Below are positions 34,111 through 43,545 of a DNA stretch of 64,000 nt, piece after piece. The translations under genes and the position numbers were made by a program. How positions within the stretch are numbered: position 1 is the stretch's first letter; every line of letters starts with the position of its first letter. The notes below the pieces were generated by a model that was not told the origin of the DNA, made no database searches, and was given only the letters and a program-made list of their open reading frames with translations. Source of the stretch: Mycobacterium angelicum (GTDB lineage Bacteria; Actinomycetota; Actinomycetes; Mycobacteriales; Mycobacteriaceae); assembly GCF_002086155.1 (NCBI RefSeq), contig NZ_MVHE01000028.1, positions 1 to 64,000 on the forward strand, read 5' to 3'.

Positions 34111-34566
34111 GTGGCTGTGACATCGATGAGATCGGCTATTACCCGCGGGATGAAGCGGGCCTGGATACCACTGGTGCTGGTGGTCGTGCTCGCGGTCTCC
34201 GGCCTGGTGGTGTCGCGGCTGCACAAGATCTTCGGCTCCCAGGACCTCAACGCAAACGCCGGCGCCGGAATCGAGATCGTGCAATTCAATCCGAAGGTCG
34301 TCCGCTACGACGTTTCCGGGCCGCCCGGGACCACCGCGAACATCAACTATTGGGACGAGAACGCCAACACCCACCAGGTCAACGCGGCCCCACTGCCGTG
34401 GTCGTTCACGATTTCGACCACGCTGCCCTCGGTGAGCGCCAACATCATGGCCCAAGGCGACGGTAGCCAGATCAGCTGCCGTATCACCGTGGACGGGGTG
34501 GTACGCGAACAAAAAAACGCCGACGGCGTCAACGCCCAGACCTTCTGCCTGGTGAAGTCAGCATGA
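34111..34566 (+). CDS. MmpS-family membrane protein
   Basis: MmpS proteins are small accessory partners of MmpL transporters. The 151-residue product has an N-terminal anchor (WIPLVLVVVLAVSGLVVSRL) and an external domain with the family patterns GSQDLNANAG, PKVVRYDVSGPPG and SCRITVDG, with two cysteines near the end that may pair. The start is taken as GTG 34111; GTG 34117 and ATG 34126 are also possible after GGAGAGG. Its stop overlaps the mmpL ATG (ATGA), so they are coupled. It is of the MmpS4/MmpS5 type. Confidence 0.9.
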   Translation: MAVTSMRSAITRGMKRAWIPLVLVVVLAVSGLVVSRLHKIFGSQDLNANAGAGIEIVQFNPKVVRYDVSGPPGTTANINYWDENANTHQVNAAPLPWSFTISTTLPSVSANIMAQGDGSQISCRITVDGVVREQKNADGVNAQTFCLVKSA

Positions 34567-37484
34567 GCGACCTGAACAGCAAGAGCCACGTCAGCGCCGA
34601 AGACACGGCCGACAGCGGGCCGATCACCCCGGGCAGCGCCGAAGCCCAACCCGAGCACGGACACCGCCCGGTCATCCCGCACATGATCCGGTTGTTCGCG
34701 GTACCGATCATCCTGGGCTGGGTGCTGCTCACCGTCGTCGTGAACGCCATCGTGCCGCGGCTGGAAGTGGTCAGCGAGGAGCATGCGGCGCCGATGACGC
34801 CGCTGGATGCGCCGTCGATGAAGGCGATGATGCTGCTGGGCCACAACTTCCGAGAATTCGATTCCAACAGCACGGTGATGATCGTGCTGGAAGGTCAGCA
34901 GTCCCTGGGCGACGATGCACATCGCTACTACGACAACCTGATTCGCCAACTACGTCAGGACCCCAAGCACATCCAGCACATCCAGGACTTCTGGGGGGAC
35001 CGGCTCACCGCTGCCGGCGCGCAGAGCGCAGACGCCAAGGGTGCTTATGTGATGTTGAACCTGGCCGGCAATCAGGGCACGACGCTGGCCAACGAATCCG
35101 TTGAAGCCGTTCGCAAGGTGATCGAACGCAACCAGGCACCCCCCGGGGTGAAGGCCTATGTCACCGGTCCGGCAGCACTTTCCGACGACATGCACATCAT
35201 CGGAAACGCCAGCCTGGCCAAGATCACCATGTTCACTTTGGGCGCCATCGCGGTCATGTTGCTGCTGGTGTACCGCTCCAGCGTCACCACGCTGGTGCAG
35301 CTGTTCATGACGGGCATCGCGCTGGCCTCGTCGCGCGGAATCGTGGCAGTTCTGGGCTACCACAACGTATTCGGGCTCACCACGTTCGCCGCGAACATCC
35401 TCACGATGCTCGCGATCGCCGCCGGAACCGACTACGGCATCTTCCTGGTGGGCCGCTATCAAGAGGCACTGCAAGCCGGCGAGGATCGAGAAACGGCGTA
35501 CTACACCACGTTTCGTGGGGTGGCGCCGGTGGTGCTGGGGTCCGGCCTGACGATCGCCGGGGCGACGTACTGCCTGAGCTTCTCGCGGCTGCCCTGGTTC
35601 AACACCATGGGCGCGCCGGTGGCGATCGGCATGCTGGTGGTCGTGCTGGCCGGGCTCACGCTGGGCCCGGCCGTCATCTTCGCCGGCAGCAAGTTCGGGC
35701 TTTTCGAACGCAAGCGGTCGGCCAAGGGGCAACTGTGGCGGCGAGTCGGTACCGCCGTAGTGCGTTGGCCCGCACCGATTCTGGCGCTCAGCTCCGCTAT
35801 CGTGCTCATCGGCATGATCGCTCTGCCTGGCTATGTGACCAGTTACAACGACCGCTACTACCTGCCCACCTCAGCCCCATCCAACGTCGGGCAGGCGGCC
35901 GCCGACCGGCACTTCTCCCAGGCCCGGATGAATCCGGACATGCTGATGGTCGACGCCGACCACGATATGCGCAACCCGGCCGACATGCTGGTGCTGGACA
36001 AAGTCGCCAAGAACGTGCTTCGCGTCGTCGGCATCGCGATGATTCAGGACATCACCCGGCCGCTGGGAATTCCCATCCAGCACAGCTCGATACCGTTCCA
36101 GAACAGCATGCAAAGCCAGACGACGATGCAGAACATGGCCTTCCTGAAGCATCGCATGAACGACATCCTCAAGATGGCCGACCAGATGCAGTTCATGATC
36201 GAGACCATGCAGCGCATGTATCAAGTGACGCAAGACCTTTCGCGTGCCGCCGACGACAGCGCACGAACCACCGCGGAAACCTCGGCCATTACCGACGAAT
36301 TGCGTAACCACATCGCGGATTTCGACGATTTCTGGCGGCCGATCCGCAGCATGTTCTACTGGGAGAAGCATTGCTTCGATATTCCGATGTGCTGGTCGTT
36401 CCGGTCGCTGTTCGACTCGCTCGACGGGTTTGACCAGCTCGCCGAGAAGTTCCACGAGCTCTCCACCGACATCGGGCGCACCGCCTCGGCCACCCACGAG
36501 ATGCTGACCCTGATCCCGCCGATGATCGCGACGATGCAGACGACCAAGAACCTCACGCTGACGATGCACGCCACCTTCCTGGCGATGCTCAACCAGATGG
36601 AGTCGATGAGCGACACGGCCATCGTCATGGGGCAGAGTTTCGACGCATCCAAGAACGACGACTTCTTCTACCTGCCGCCCGAGGCGTTCGACAACCCCGA
36701 CTTCCAGACCGGCCTGCGAATGTTCCTCTCGCCCGACGGCAAATCTGCTCGCTTCTTCATCACCCACCAGGGCGATCCCATGACGCCGGAAGGGATTTCG
36801 CGGGTCGACGCCGAGCGAACCGCCGCACAGGAGGGGCTGAAGCAGTCCTCGCTGTCCGACGCCAAGATCTATCTCGGGGGTACCGCCGCCACCTTCAAAG
36901 ACATGCACGACGGCGCCAAATATGACCTGATGATCGCGGTGGTATCGGCACTGACCCTGATCTTCATGATCATGCTGCTGCTGACTCGAAGCGTGGTCGC
37001 GGCGCTGGTGATCGTCGGCACCGCGGCCAGTTCGATCGCCGCGTCGTTCGGTCTGTCGGTGCTGATCTGGCAGGACCTGTTCGGCATCAAGATCCACTGG
37101 ATCGTGATGGCGCTGTCGGTCATCATCCTGTTGGCCGTCGGTTCGGACTACAACCTGCTGCTGGTGTCCCGGTTCAAAGAGGAGATCCACGCCGGACTCA
37201 AGACGGGAATCATCCGGTCGATGGCCGGCACCGGTGGGGTGGTGACGGCCGCGGGCCTGGTGTTCGCCTTCACCATGGCCTCCATGCTGGGCAGCGAGCT
37301 GCGGGTGCTGGGCCAGTTCGGGTCCACCGTCTGCATCGGTCTGCTGCTCGACACCTTGATCGTGCGCACGCTGCTGATGCCGTCGATCGCCACATTGCTG
37401 GGCCGCTGGTTCTGGTGGCCGCAGGTGGTGCATCCGCGTGGCGAAGACAACGTACGAAGGGTCGGGGCGCCAGCAGCAGTCTGA
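34563..37484 (+). CDS. MmpL-family RND transporter, MmpL4/MmpL5 type
   Basis: The 973-residue RND transporter has two MMPL domains. The proton-relay Asp-Tyr pairs are D290-Y291 (GTDYGIFLVGRYQE) and D862-Y863 (GSDYNLLLVSRFKE). The long periplasmic part between them contains a coiled region (MADQMQFMIETMQRMYQVTQ) and FWRPIRSMFYWEKHCFDIPMC, typical of the MmpL4/MmpL5 group, whose known M. tuberculosis members export siderophores and, for MmpL5, drugs. It has no long cytoplasmic tail, unlike MmpL3. No TetR or MarR regulator or siderophore gene is adjacent. The cargo is unknown. Confidence 0.93.
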   Translation: MSDLNSKSHVSAEDTADSGPITPGSAEAQPEHGHRPVIPHMIRLFAVPIILGWVLLTVVVNAIVPRLEVVSEEHAAPMTPLDAPSMKAMMLLGHNFREFDSNSTVMIVLEGQQSLGDDAHRYYDNLIRQLRQDPKHIQHIQDFWGDRLTAAGAQSADAKGAYVMLNLAGNQGTTLANESVEAVRKVIERNQAPPGVKAYVTGPAALSDDMHIIGNASLAKITMFTLGAIAVMLLLVYRSSVTTLVQLFMTGIALASSRGIVAVLGYHNVFGLTTFAANILTMLAIAAGTDYGIFLVGRYQEALQAGEDRETAYYTTFRGVAPVVLGSGLTIAGATYCLSFSRLPWFNTMGAPVAIGMLVVVLAGLTLGPAVIFAGSKFGLFERKRSAKGQLWRRVGTAVVRWPAPILALSSAIVLIGMIALPGYVTSYNDRYYLPTSAPSNVGQAAADRHFSQARMNPDMLMVDADHDMRNPADMLVLDKVAKNVLRVVGIAMIQDITRPLGIPIQHSSIPFQNSMQSQTTMQNMAFLKHRMNDILKMADQMQFMIETMQRMYQVTQDLSRAADDSARTTAETSAITDELRNHIADFDDFWRPIRSMFYWEKHCFDIPMCWSFRSLFDSLDGFDQLAEKFHELSTDIGRTASATHEMLTLIPPMIATMQTTKNLTLTMHATFLAMLNQMESMSDTAIVMGQSFDASKNDDFFYLPPEAFDNPDFQTGLRMFLSPDGKSARFFITHQGDPMTPEGISRVDAERTAAQEGLKQSSLSDAKIYLGGTAATFKDMHDGAKYDLMIAVVSALTLIFMIMLLLTRSVVAALVIVGTAASSIAASFGLSVLIWQDLFGIKIHWIVMALSVIILLAVGSDYNLLLVSRFKEEIHAGLKTGIIRSMAGTGGVVTAAGLVFAFTMASMLGSELRVLGQFGSTVCIGLLLDTLIVRTLLMPSIATLLGRWFWWPQVVHPRGEDNVRRVGAPAAV

Positions 37485-37574
37485 TCGGAGCGCTTGCTCC
37501 GCACAGTTTCTTTACTACACTGTCAACATCCGCGGCTGGTTGGGGTGACCGCTGATTGACGGGAGGGGGCTGAC

Positions 37575-39104
37575 ATGTCGGTTCTGCTGGTGAATCCAGA
37601 CTATTTCACCTCGGCCACAACGGATTTGGAGAACGTCGGCGCATCGATGAGGTCGGTGAATACCGCCGCCGCCATCCCTACCACGGCGCTGGAGGCCGCC
37701 AGTCTCGACGAGATTTCGGTGGCGATCGCCAAGCTGTTCACCGAGCACGGCCAGCAATATCAAGCTGTGGCCGGTCAAGTCGCGGCCTCCTATGAGGAGT
37801 TCACCAGCAATCTCGCGTTCGCCGTGAAGTCCTATCTGGGCGCCGAGCTAGCCAACATCGGGCAGTTGATCCCATTCGGAGTCGACGCGGTCAACAACCC
37901 CTTCCGGGAACTGACCGGCCGTCCGCTGTTCGGTGACGGGGCCGACGGCTACACCAACGCGCAAGGCATCGGGACGCCCGGCGGCGCCGGCGGGTGGCTG
38001 TTCGGCAACGGCGGCACCGGCGGCACCAGCACTCGCGCCGGAGTCGCCGGGGGTGCCGGCGGGGCCGGCGGATTGTTGTGGGGCAACGGCGGCACCGGCG
38101 GCAAGAGCGTCTATGGCGGAGCACCCGGGGGGGTCGGCGGGTCCGCGATCCTGATCGGCGACGGCGGCACCGGGGGGGCCAGCGGACCCGGCGGTATCGG
38201 CGGCGCCGGCGGCCATGCGGGGTTGCTGTGGGGACAAACCGGGGCACCGGGCCTCAGTACTCTGCTTTCGCCGAACCAAACGCTCATCTACATAGATCAA
38301 TTCGGCAACCCGATCCTCAACATCTCGATCGGTGGCGGGCCGAGTTCGCCCGTCATCGTCGACTCCGGCGCCACGGGTCTGGTGGTTCCGCCGCAATACG
38401 TGAATCTGGCATCCCTTGGTACGCCCACCGGGACCGGGAGCGTCAGCTACGGCCTGGGCAGCTCGGGCCGGCTGTTCGTCAATTACCAAACATTCCAGAC
38501 GACAGTGAATTTCGGGAACGGAATCGTCACCGGCCCGACCACCGTCGGCGTGGCGAACGCGGCATATTTGGGAGACCCGTCCCATCCTGTGGCGCTTTCG
38601 TCGCTACCCGCCTATCTGGGTGTGGGCCCCAACAACGGGTTTCCGTTCTCCACCCCCACGAACGCGGCATTGCCCACCAACATGAATCAGGGCGTGCTGC
38701 TGAACATGCCTCGCGGCCTGGTCGAGTTCGGTCCCAATTCGCTGCCGACGCATGTCCCGCTCAATGGCGCGCCAGGCACAGTCGTGCAGGTACAGATCAA
38801 CAATCAGCCGGTGCAAACCGTGCAGGCATACATCGATTCCGGTGGTGCCTCCGGAAGCATCCCACAGTCGCTGGTGCCGGGCATTGCCGTCGGCAATCAC
38901 CTGCCCGAGGGAACGACCATCACGGTCTACACGATCAACGGTGTGAAGCTGTATTCGCAGACGGTTACCGCGGCGCACTCGCCGGTGGTCGTGGCTTCGG
39001 GCAACGTGTTCAACACCGGGAACTATCCGTTCTCGGTCGGACCCATCTACATCTGGAACGACACCCCGGTCGGTACCACGGTCTTCGACACGTTGACCAC
39101 CTAA
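37575..39104 (+). CDS. PE protein with C-terminal aspartic protease domain
   Basis: The 509-residue protein has a PE domain (residues 1 to about 95, starting MSVLLVNPDYFTSATTDLEN), the linker ELTGRPLFGDGADG, a short PGRS-like Gly stretch (about 135-230), and a pepsin-like domain with both catalytic aspartates: D263 in IVDSGATGLVV and D421 in YIDSGGASGSI. This is the design of PE_PGRS16, PE_PGRS35 and M. marinum PecA, surface proteases that trim PE-fused proteins such as LipY and themselves. GGAGGGGG lies just before the ATG. It directly follows mmpL and overlaps the stop of convergent degV-like by 4 bp. Confidence 0.93.
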   Translation: MSVLLVNPDYFTSATTDLENVGASMRSVNTAAAIPTTALEAASLDEISVAIAKLFTEHGQQYQAVAGQVAASYEEFTSNLAFAVKSYLGAELANIGQLIPFGVDAVNNPFRELTGRPLFGDGADGYTNAQGIGTPGGAGGWLFGNGGTGGTSTRAGVAGGAGGAGGLLWGNGGTGGKSVYGGAPGGVGGSAILIGDGGTGGASGPGGIGGAGGHAGLLWGQTGAPGLSTLLSPNQTLIYIDQFGNPILNISIGGGPSSPVIVDSGATGLVVPPQYVNLASLGTPTGTGSVSYGLGSSGRLFVNYQTFQTTVNFGNGIVTGPTTVGVANAAYLGDPSHPVALSSLPAYLGVGPNNGFPFSTPTNAALPTNMNQGVLLNMPRGLVEFGPNSLPTHVPLNGAPGTVVQVQINNQPVQTVQAYIDSGGASGSIPQSLVPGIAVGNHLPEGTTITVYTINGVKLYSQTVTAAHSPVVVASGNVFNTGNYPFSVGPIYIWNDTPVGTTVFDTLTT

Positions 39105-39952
39105 TCGGCGCCCTGCTCGGCTAATTGCAGGCAGACCGCGACAGCGCCGGCACCCACGTGCAGTGCCAGTACCGGCCCCAACGGGTTGACGATTGCCTTG
39201 CCGAACGCCGCCTCGCACGCCGGTAGCCGCTCTGCCAGCGCGGCGGCCACATCATGGGCACCCTCCGGGTTGGCAACGTGATGCACCGCCAGCGCGGCGG
39301 GACAATCACCCACCACCTCGCAGACCTGGTCGAGCATCGCCGCCGTCGCATGCTTGACGGTACGAACCCGTTGCGCCAGAACGAGTTTGCCGTCGTCGAC
39401 ACGCAGCAGCGGCTTGAGCGAGAGCGCGGTGCCCAACCATGCTTTCGGCCCGCCGATGCGGCCGCTGCGGCGCAGGTTGTCCAATCGGTGGACGACGATA
39501 AACGCATGCGTGCGGCTCACCGCGGCACCCGCGGCGTTCGCGGCGGTGTCCAGATCGGCGCCGTCGGCCGCGGCACGCGCGGCAGCCAGCGCGATGAAGC
39601 CGGTGCCCATCGCCGACGACTTCGAATCGACCACCCGGATGGCCGGGTCAAGGTCGGCGGCAGTGCGTTCGGCGTTGCCGAAGGTGCCCGATAGCGCCGA
39701 CGAAAGGTGCACCGCCACCACACCGTCACCGTCGCTGTCGGCCAGCGCACGCTGGTAGGCGTCGGCCAATTCGGCGGGTGTGGCAGCCGCCGTCGTTGCA
39801 TGACACTTGTAGATGTCGTCGGGGATCTCATCCACGCCGTCGCGCAGGTCAGCGCCGTCGAGCAGGATGTGCAGCGGAACTTCGCGGATCCCCCACCTGT
39901 CGCGCAACTCGACCGGCAACCGGGCCGACGAGTCGGTCACGACAACGATCAC
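39101..39952 (-). CDS. DegV-family fatty-acid-binding protein
   Basis: The 283-residue DegV protein (orthologue of Rv2417c) starts VIVVVTDSSARLPVELRDRW, the lipid-carboxylate-binding serine region, with a second typical part HLSSALSGTFGNAERTAADL. DegV/FakB-type proteins bind a fatty acid; in Firmicutes they present it to a kinase. No kinase gene is nearby. The start GTG at 39952 overlaps the octT stop (GTGA). It is the last gene of the nadD-rsfS-gpgP-octT-degV operon. Confidence 0.92.
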   Translation of the reverse strand: MIVVVTDSSARLPVELRDRWGIREVPLHILLDGADLRDGVDEIPDDIYKCHATTAAATPAELADAYQRALADSDGDGVVAVHLSSALSGTFGNAERTAADLDPAIRVVDSKSSAMGTGFIALAAARAAADGADLDTAANAAGAAVSRTHAFIVVHRLDNLRRSGRIGGPKAWLGTALSLKPLLRVDDGKLVLAQRVRTVKHATAAMLDQVCEVVGDCPAALAVHHVANPEGAHDVAAALAERLPACEAAFGKAIVNPLGPVLALHVGAGAVAVCLQLAEQGAD

Positions 39953-40698
39953 GAGCGCGGTTTCTCGGTCGGCACGCCGGCTTCGGCCAGTGCCTTGAGC
40001 ATCAGTTCCGCGACGGCCTGATGAGCCTCGAAATTCCAGTGGATACCGTCCGGGTTGCCTTGGCCGCTCATAACCTGTTCGGCCACAGCCGCTTTGAGGT
40101 CGACCAGCGGAATATCATGGCGCTCAGCCCATTCCGTGATAGCCGTGACGGTGCCCTCTCTGCCGTGGTGGGCCTTGCCATACGTCTCAGCGATATGCAC
40201 CGACGGCAGGGACGCCACGATGGGGATGCCCGGACGATTGAAATCGATTGCACCGCGGGTCTGTTCGAGGTATTCGGCGGTCAAACGCGGCGGCAACGCG
40301 GGCCGGGCGATCGGCGACAGCCGCGGCTGAACCCACCCGTAGCCGTCGCGGACCCAGCGCCGCAGCCACGGTGGCCGCACGTAACGGATGAGCTCGCGCA
40401 GTGCCGTCGGCAACACCGACGGCAGCGAATCCATGCCGCTGGTAGCGAAGACCACCGCGCCGGCTTTCGGTAGCGCCGCCCAGGACCGCGGGTCCTGAGT
40501 GGCCGCCCACCAGACATCCCGGCAGGTCCAACCGATGCGACCCACCAGCTCCAAGTCCCAATCCAATTGCGAGGCAACGATATTGGGCCAGATACGCGGG
40601 TCGTCGGCGGGCAGTCCGCCGGTGGGCCCATAGTAGGCCAGCGAGTCGGCGAAGACGAGCAGTGTCGGCTTCGAAATGGCAGCAGGCTCAGAGGACAT
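39949..40698 (-). CDS. octT: Octanoyltransferase of methylglucose lipopolysaccharide synthesis
   Basis: OctT (Rv2418c) puts an octanoyl group on diglucosylglycerate, an early precursor of methylglucose lipopolysaccharides. The 249-residue protein has an SGNH/GDSL-like layout: the nucleophile region FADSLAYYGPTGG near residue 18, and DGIHWNFEAH near the end with the D-x-x-H pair. I chose the ATG at 40698 (MSSEPAAISKPTL), which gives the known length and overlaps gpgP by 11 bp. The neighbouring gpgP acts in the same pathway, supporting the call. Confidence 0.88.
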   Translation of the reverse strand: MSSEPAAISKPTLLVFADSLAYYGPTGGLPADDPRIWPNIVASQLDWDLELVGRIGWTCRDVWWAATQDPRSWAALPKAGAVVFATSGMDSLPSVLPTALRELIRYVRPPWLRRWVRDGYGWVQPRLSPIARPALPPRLTAEYLEQTRGAIDFNRPGIPIVASLPSVHIAETYGKAHHGREGTVTAITEWAERHDIPLVDLKAAVAEQVMSGQGNPDGIHWNFEAHQAVAELMLKALAEAGVPTEKPRS

Positions 40699-41359
40699 CG
40701 TTGGAGACCTGCGCCGAAGCGTTCCACACATCCAGGCGCCACCGGATCGAATCGAAGTCGGCGTTCGGTTCCGAGTGACCGCTCAACTGCACCCAGCTGC
40801 AGTTGCCCATACCGCCCAAAATCGGCCAATTGGCCACCGGCAGCTTCAGCAGCGCGACCGATAGCGCGGCGATCAGGCCGCCATGGGCCACCAGCACCAC
40901 CGGCCGCTCCGGCTGAGCGGCGTCACCCCATTCCGGTTCACCGGACACCAACTCGGTCACCACCGGCAGGCTGCGGGCGGCCACGTCCACTCTGCTTTCC
41001 CCGCCGTGCGGCGCCCAGGTCGCATCCTCGCGCCACGCCAGCCGGGCGCCCGGGGACTCGGCGTCGATGTCGGCGTGCGTCAGGTCCTGCCAGTCGCCGA
41101 GGTGGGTCTCGCGCAACCGCTTGTCCACCCGGACTCCCAGCCCGGTCCGCTCCCCCAGCTTGATCGCCGTGTCATAGGCACGCCGCAGATCCGACGACAC
41201 GATCAGCAGTGGCTGAAGTTTGCCCAACACCTCGGCTGCGGCGACTGCCTGGGCTCGGCCCAAGTCGCTCAGCTGGGTGTCCAACTGGCCCTGCATCCGG
41301 CTGCCGAGGTTGTAGTCGGTTTGCCCGTGTCGCAACATCACCAGCCGGCGCATCGTCAT
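40688..41359 (-). CDS. gpgP: Glucosyl-3-phosphoglycerate phosphatase
   Basis: GpgP removes the phosphate from glucosyl-3-phosphoglycerate, the second step of methylglucose lipopolysaccharide synthesis. The 223-residue histidine-phosphatase-family protein has the RHG motif with catalytic H11 (VMLRHGQTDYN) and the acid/second histidine in VLVAHGGLIAAL. The start is ATG at 41359, overlapping the rsfS stop as ATGA; this gives the 223 residues known for Rv2419c. A second ATG lies two codons in. Confidence 0.93.
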   Translation of the reverse strand: MTMRRLVMLRHGQTDYNLGSRMQGQLDTQLSDLGRAQAVAAAEVLGKLQPLLIVSSDLRRAYDTAIKLGERTGLGVRVDKRLRETHLGDWQDLTHADIDAESPGARLAWREDATWAPHGGESRVDVAARSLPVVTELVSGEPEWGDAAQPERPVVLVAHGGLIAALSVALLKLPVANWPILGGMGNCSWVQLSGHSEPNADFDSIRWRLDVWNASAQVSNDVL

Positions 41360-41727
41360 GACGCGCTTCCCGACAGGTCTACCGGCACCACCGGGCAGTC
41401 GCTCCACAGCCGGTCAAGGGCGTAGAAGTTGCGGTCGTCCTGGTGCTGGATGTGCACCACGATGTCGCGGTAGTCCAACAGCGTCCAGCGGCCTTCGCGG
41501 GCGCCCTCGCGGCGAGCCGGCTTGTAGCCGGCCCGGCGCATCTTTTCCTCCACCTCGTCGACGATCGCGTTGACCTGCCGCTCGTTGGACGCCGAGGCGA
41601 TGACGAAGCAGTCGGTGATGACCAGTTGCCCGGAGACGTCGATGACCACCACGTCGTTGGCGAGCTTGGCGGCCGCGGCTTCGGCGGCAACCGTGGCCAT
41701 GTCGATGGCTTCCTGGTTGGCGGTCAT
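41356..41727 (-). CDS. rsfS: Ribosome silencing factor
   Basis: RsfS binds ribosomal protein L14 and blocks subunit joining when nutrients are low. The 123-residue product has the family core (NDVVVIDVSGQLVITDCFVI, SNERQVNAIVDEVEEKMRRAG, WTLLDYRDIVVHIQ). The start ATG at 41727 overlaps the nadD stop (ATGA). The rsfS-nadD pairing is widespread in bacteria. It is the orthologue of Rv2420c. Confidence 0.95.
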   Translation of the reverse strand: MTANQEAIDMATVAAEAAAAKLANDVVVIDVSGQLVITDCFVIASASNERQVNAIVDEVEEKMRRAGYKPARREGAREGRWTLLDYRDIVVHIQHQDDRNFYALDRLWSDCPVVPVDLSGSAS

Positions 41728-42389
41728 ACGTTGTTCCCCGCGGGCAGAATCGTTGTGGAACGGGCACTTTCGGCTGGCGGTGTGCGGTAGAGCCGGCGTT
41801 TGGAGACGTATTGCACCACACCGTCGGGCATCAGGTACCACAGCGGGCGGCGCTGTTCGGCGCGCAGCCGGCAGTCGGTCGACGAGATCGCCAGTGCCGG
41901 GATCTCGACCAGGGTCAGCGCGCTTTCGGCAAGTTCGCCCAGGGCGCCGGTGATGTGGTCGCGGCGTAGCTCGTAACCGGGCCGGCTGACGCCGATGAAC
42001 CGCGCCAGGTCGAACATCTCCTCCCAGCCCTGCCAGGTCAGAATCGACTCCAGCGCGTCGGCGCCGGTGATGAAGTACAGCTGCGCGTCCGGGTTGCGGG
42101 CATGTAGGTCGCGCAGCGTGTCCTTGGTATAGGTAGGCCCGGCGCGGTCGATGTCGACCCGGCTCACCGAGAAGCGGGGATTGGAGGCGGTGGCGATCAC
42201 CGTCATCAGATACCGGTCTTCGGCCGCGGAAACATTGCGGTCCTTCTGCCATGGCTGGCCGCTGGGTACGAACACGACTTCATCGAGGTCGAACTGGTCG
42301 GCCACCTCGCTGGCGGCAACCAGGTGGCCGTAATGGATGGGGTCGAACGTCCCACCCATCACTCCGAGCCTGCGCAGGTGCTTTTGCAC
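41724..42389 (-). CDS. nadD: Nicotinate-nucleotide adenylyltransferase
   Basis: NadD makes nicotinate adenine dinucleotide from nicotinate mononucleotide and ATP in NAD synthesis. The 221-residue protein has the nucleotidyltransferase HxGH motif at H19-H22 (FDPIHYGHL) and the ISSTDCR motif near residue 183. The start is GTG at 42389 (V/MQKHLRRLGVMGGTFD). It is the first gene of the operon nadD-rsfS-gpgP-octT-degV. nadE for the next step of the pathway lies in this window at 61744. Confidence 0.94.
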   Translation of the reverse strand: MQKHLRRLGVMGGTFDPIHYGHLVAASEVADQFDLDEVVFVPSGQPWQKDRNVSAAEDRYLMTVIATASNPRFSVSRVDIDRAGPTYTKDTLRDLHARNPDAQLYFITGADALESILTWQGWEEMFDLARFIGVSRPGYELRRDHITGALGELAESALTLVEIPALAISSTDCRLRAEQRRPLWYLMPDGVVQYVSKRRLYRTPPAESARSTTILPAGNNV

Positions 42390-42498
42390 GGTTTGCCAGC
42401 TTACTTGAGCACCCGATGCAGCTCAGCTCGCGTAAAGACATACCAACGTCTTGCTTGAATGCAGCGCCGACAGCCCGCCCTTCGTGTAGAAGAAGTCT

Positions 42499-43545
42499 GT
42501 GGACAATTCGCCGCTCGCATCCGAGGAATCGACGCAGCCGATTCAGGAGGCCATGACCCGGCAGTTCTACCACCGATCGGTGGTCAACGGTGAGATCTCG
42601 TTGCCGGCCGTACCGGGCATGATCGACGAATACGTGAAGATGTGCGGCGACCTCTTTGCCATTCTGGGCAGGAAGTTCTCCGACGAGGAACTCGCTCATG
42701 TGCGAGGGGTGCTCGAGGGTCAGCTGGCCGAAGCCTTCGCGAAATCGCCTCGGTCCAGCGTCGTCATCTCGTATAACGCGCCCGTCGGCGGCGTCTTGCA
42801 TTACCAGGTCAACGCCCGGTGGTGGAGTTTGGCGGAGGCCTACGAAAACTGGATCGCCACCCGCGAACCGCCGTTATTCGGTACCGAACCCGACGCCCGC
42901 ATCTGGGCGCTGGCCAACGAAGCATTCGAACCGAGGGCGCATCGGGTGCTGGAAATCGGGGCCGGCACCGGACGCAACGCGCTGCCCCTGGCCCGGCGCG
43001 GGCACCCGGTCGACGTGGTGGAGATGACGCCGAAGTTCGCCGAGATGATCCGCACCGAGGCCCAGCGCGAGGGCCTCGCCGTGCGTGTCATCGTGCGTGA
43101 TGTCTTCGCGACCATGGACGACCTGCGCCAGGACTACCAGCTGATCACGCTGTCGGAGGTGGTATCCGACTTCCGCACGACGCAGCAGTTGCGCGGTGTC
43201 TTCGAGATCGCCGCCAATTGCCTGGCGCCCGGGGGGCGCCTGGTGTTCAGCGCCTTTATCGCGAGCGGCGACTACGTACCTGATCAGGCCGCGCGGGAAT
43301 TCGGCCAGCAGGTGTACACCAGCTTTTTCACCCGCCCGGAGATGGCCGCCGCGGCGGCGGGGCTGCACCTCGAACTCGTTGCCGACGACTCGGTATACGA
43401 CTACGAGAAAGCGAACCTGCCCGAGGGCGCGTGGCCGCCTACCAGCTGGTACGAGGGCTGGGTCAGCGGCACGGATCTTTTCCCCGTCGAGCGTGAGCTC
43501 AGTCCCGTCGAGCTGCGCTGGCTGGTGTTCCAGAAGACGCGTTAA
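42499..43545 (+). CDS. Class I SAM-dependent methyltransferase
   Basis: The 348-residue protein has a central methyltransferase fold: motif I VLEIGAGTGRNALPLA near residue 150, then VDVVEMTPKFAEM with the acidic residue at the end of strand 2. The N-terminal 140 residues are outside the fold and contain helical, cysteine-poor sequence (GMIDEYVKMCGDLFAILGRKF). It starts with GTG at 42499. It stands where H37Rv has Rv2422-Rv2424c. The substrate is not recognisable. Its last bases overlap the stop of the convergent VWA gene. Confidence 0.82.
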   Translation: MDNSPLASEESTQPIQEAMTRQFYHRSVVNGEISLPAVPGMIDEYVKMCGDLFAILGRKFSDEELAHVRGVLEGQLAEAFAKSPRSSVVISYNAPVGGVLHYQVNARWWSLAEAYENWIATREPPLFGTEPDARIWALANEAFEPRAHRVLEIGAGTGRNALPLARRGHPVDVVEMTPKFAEMIRTEAQREGLAVRVIVRDVFATMDDLRQDYQLITLSEVVSDFRTTQQLRGVFEIAANCLAPGGRLVFSAFIASGDYVPDQAAREFGQQVYTSFFTRPEMAAAAAGLHLELVADDSVYDYEKANLPEGAWPPTSWYEGWVSGTDLFPVERELSPVELRWLVFQKTR

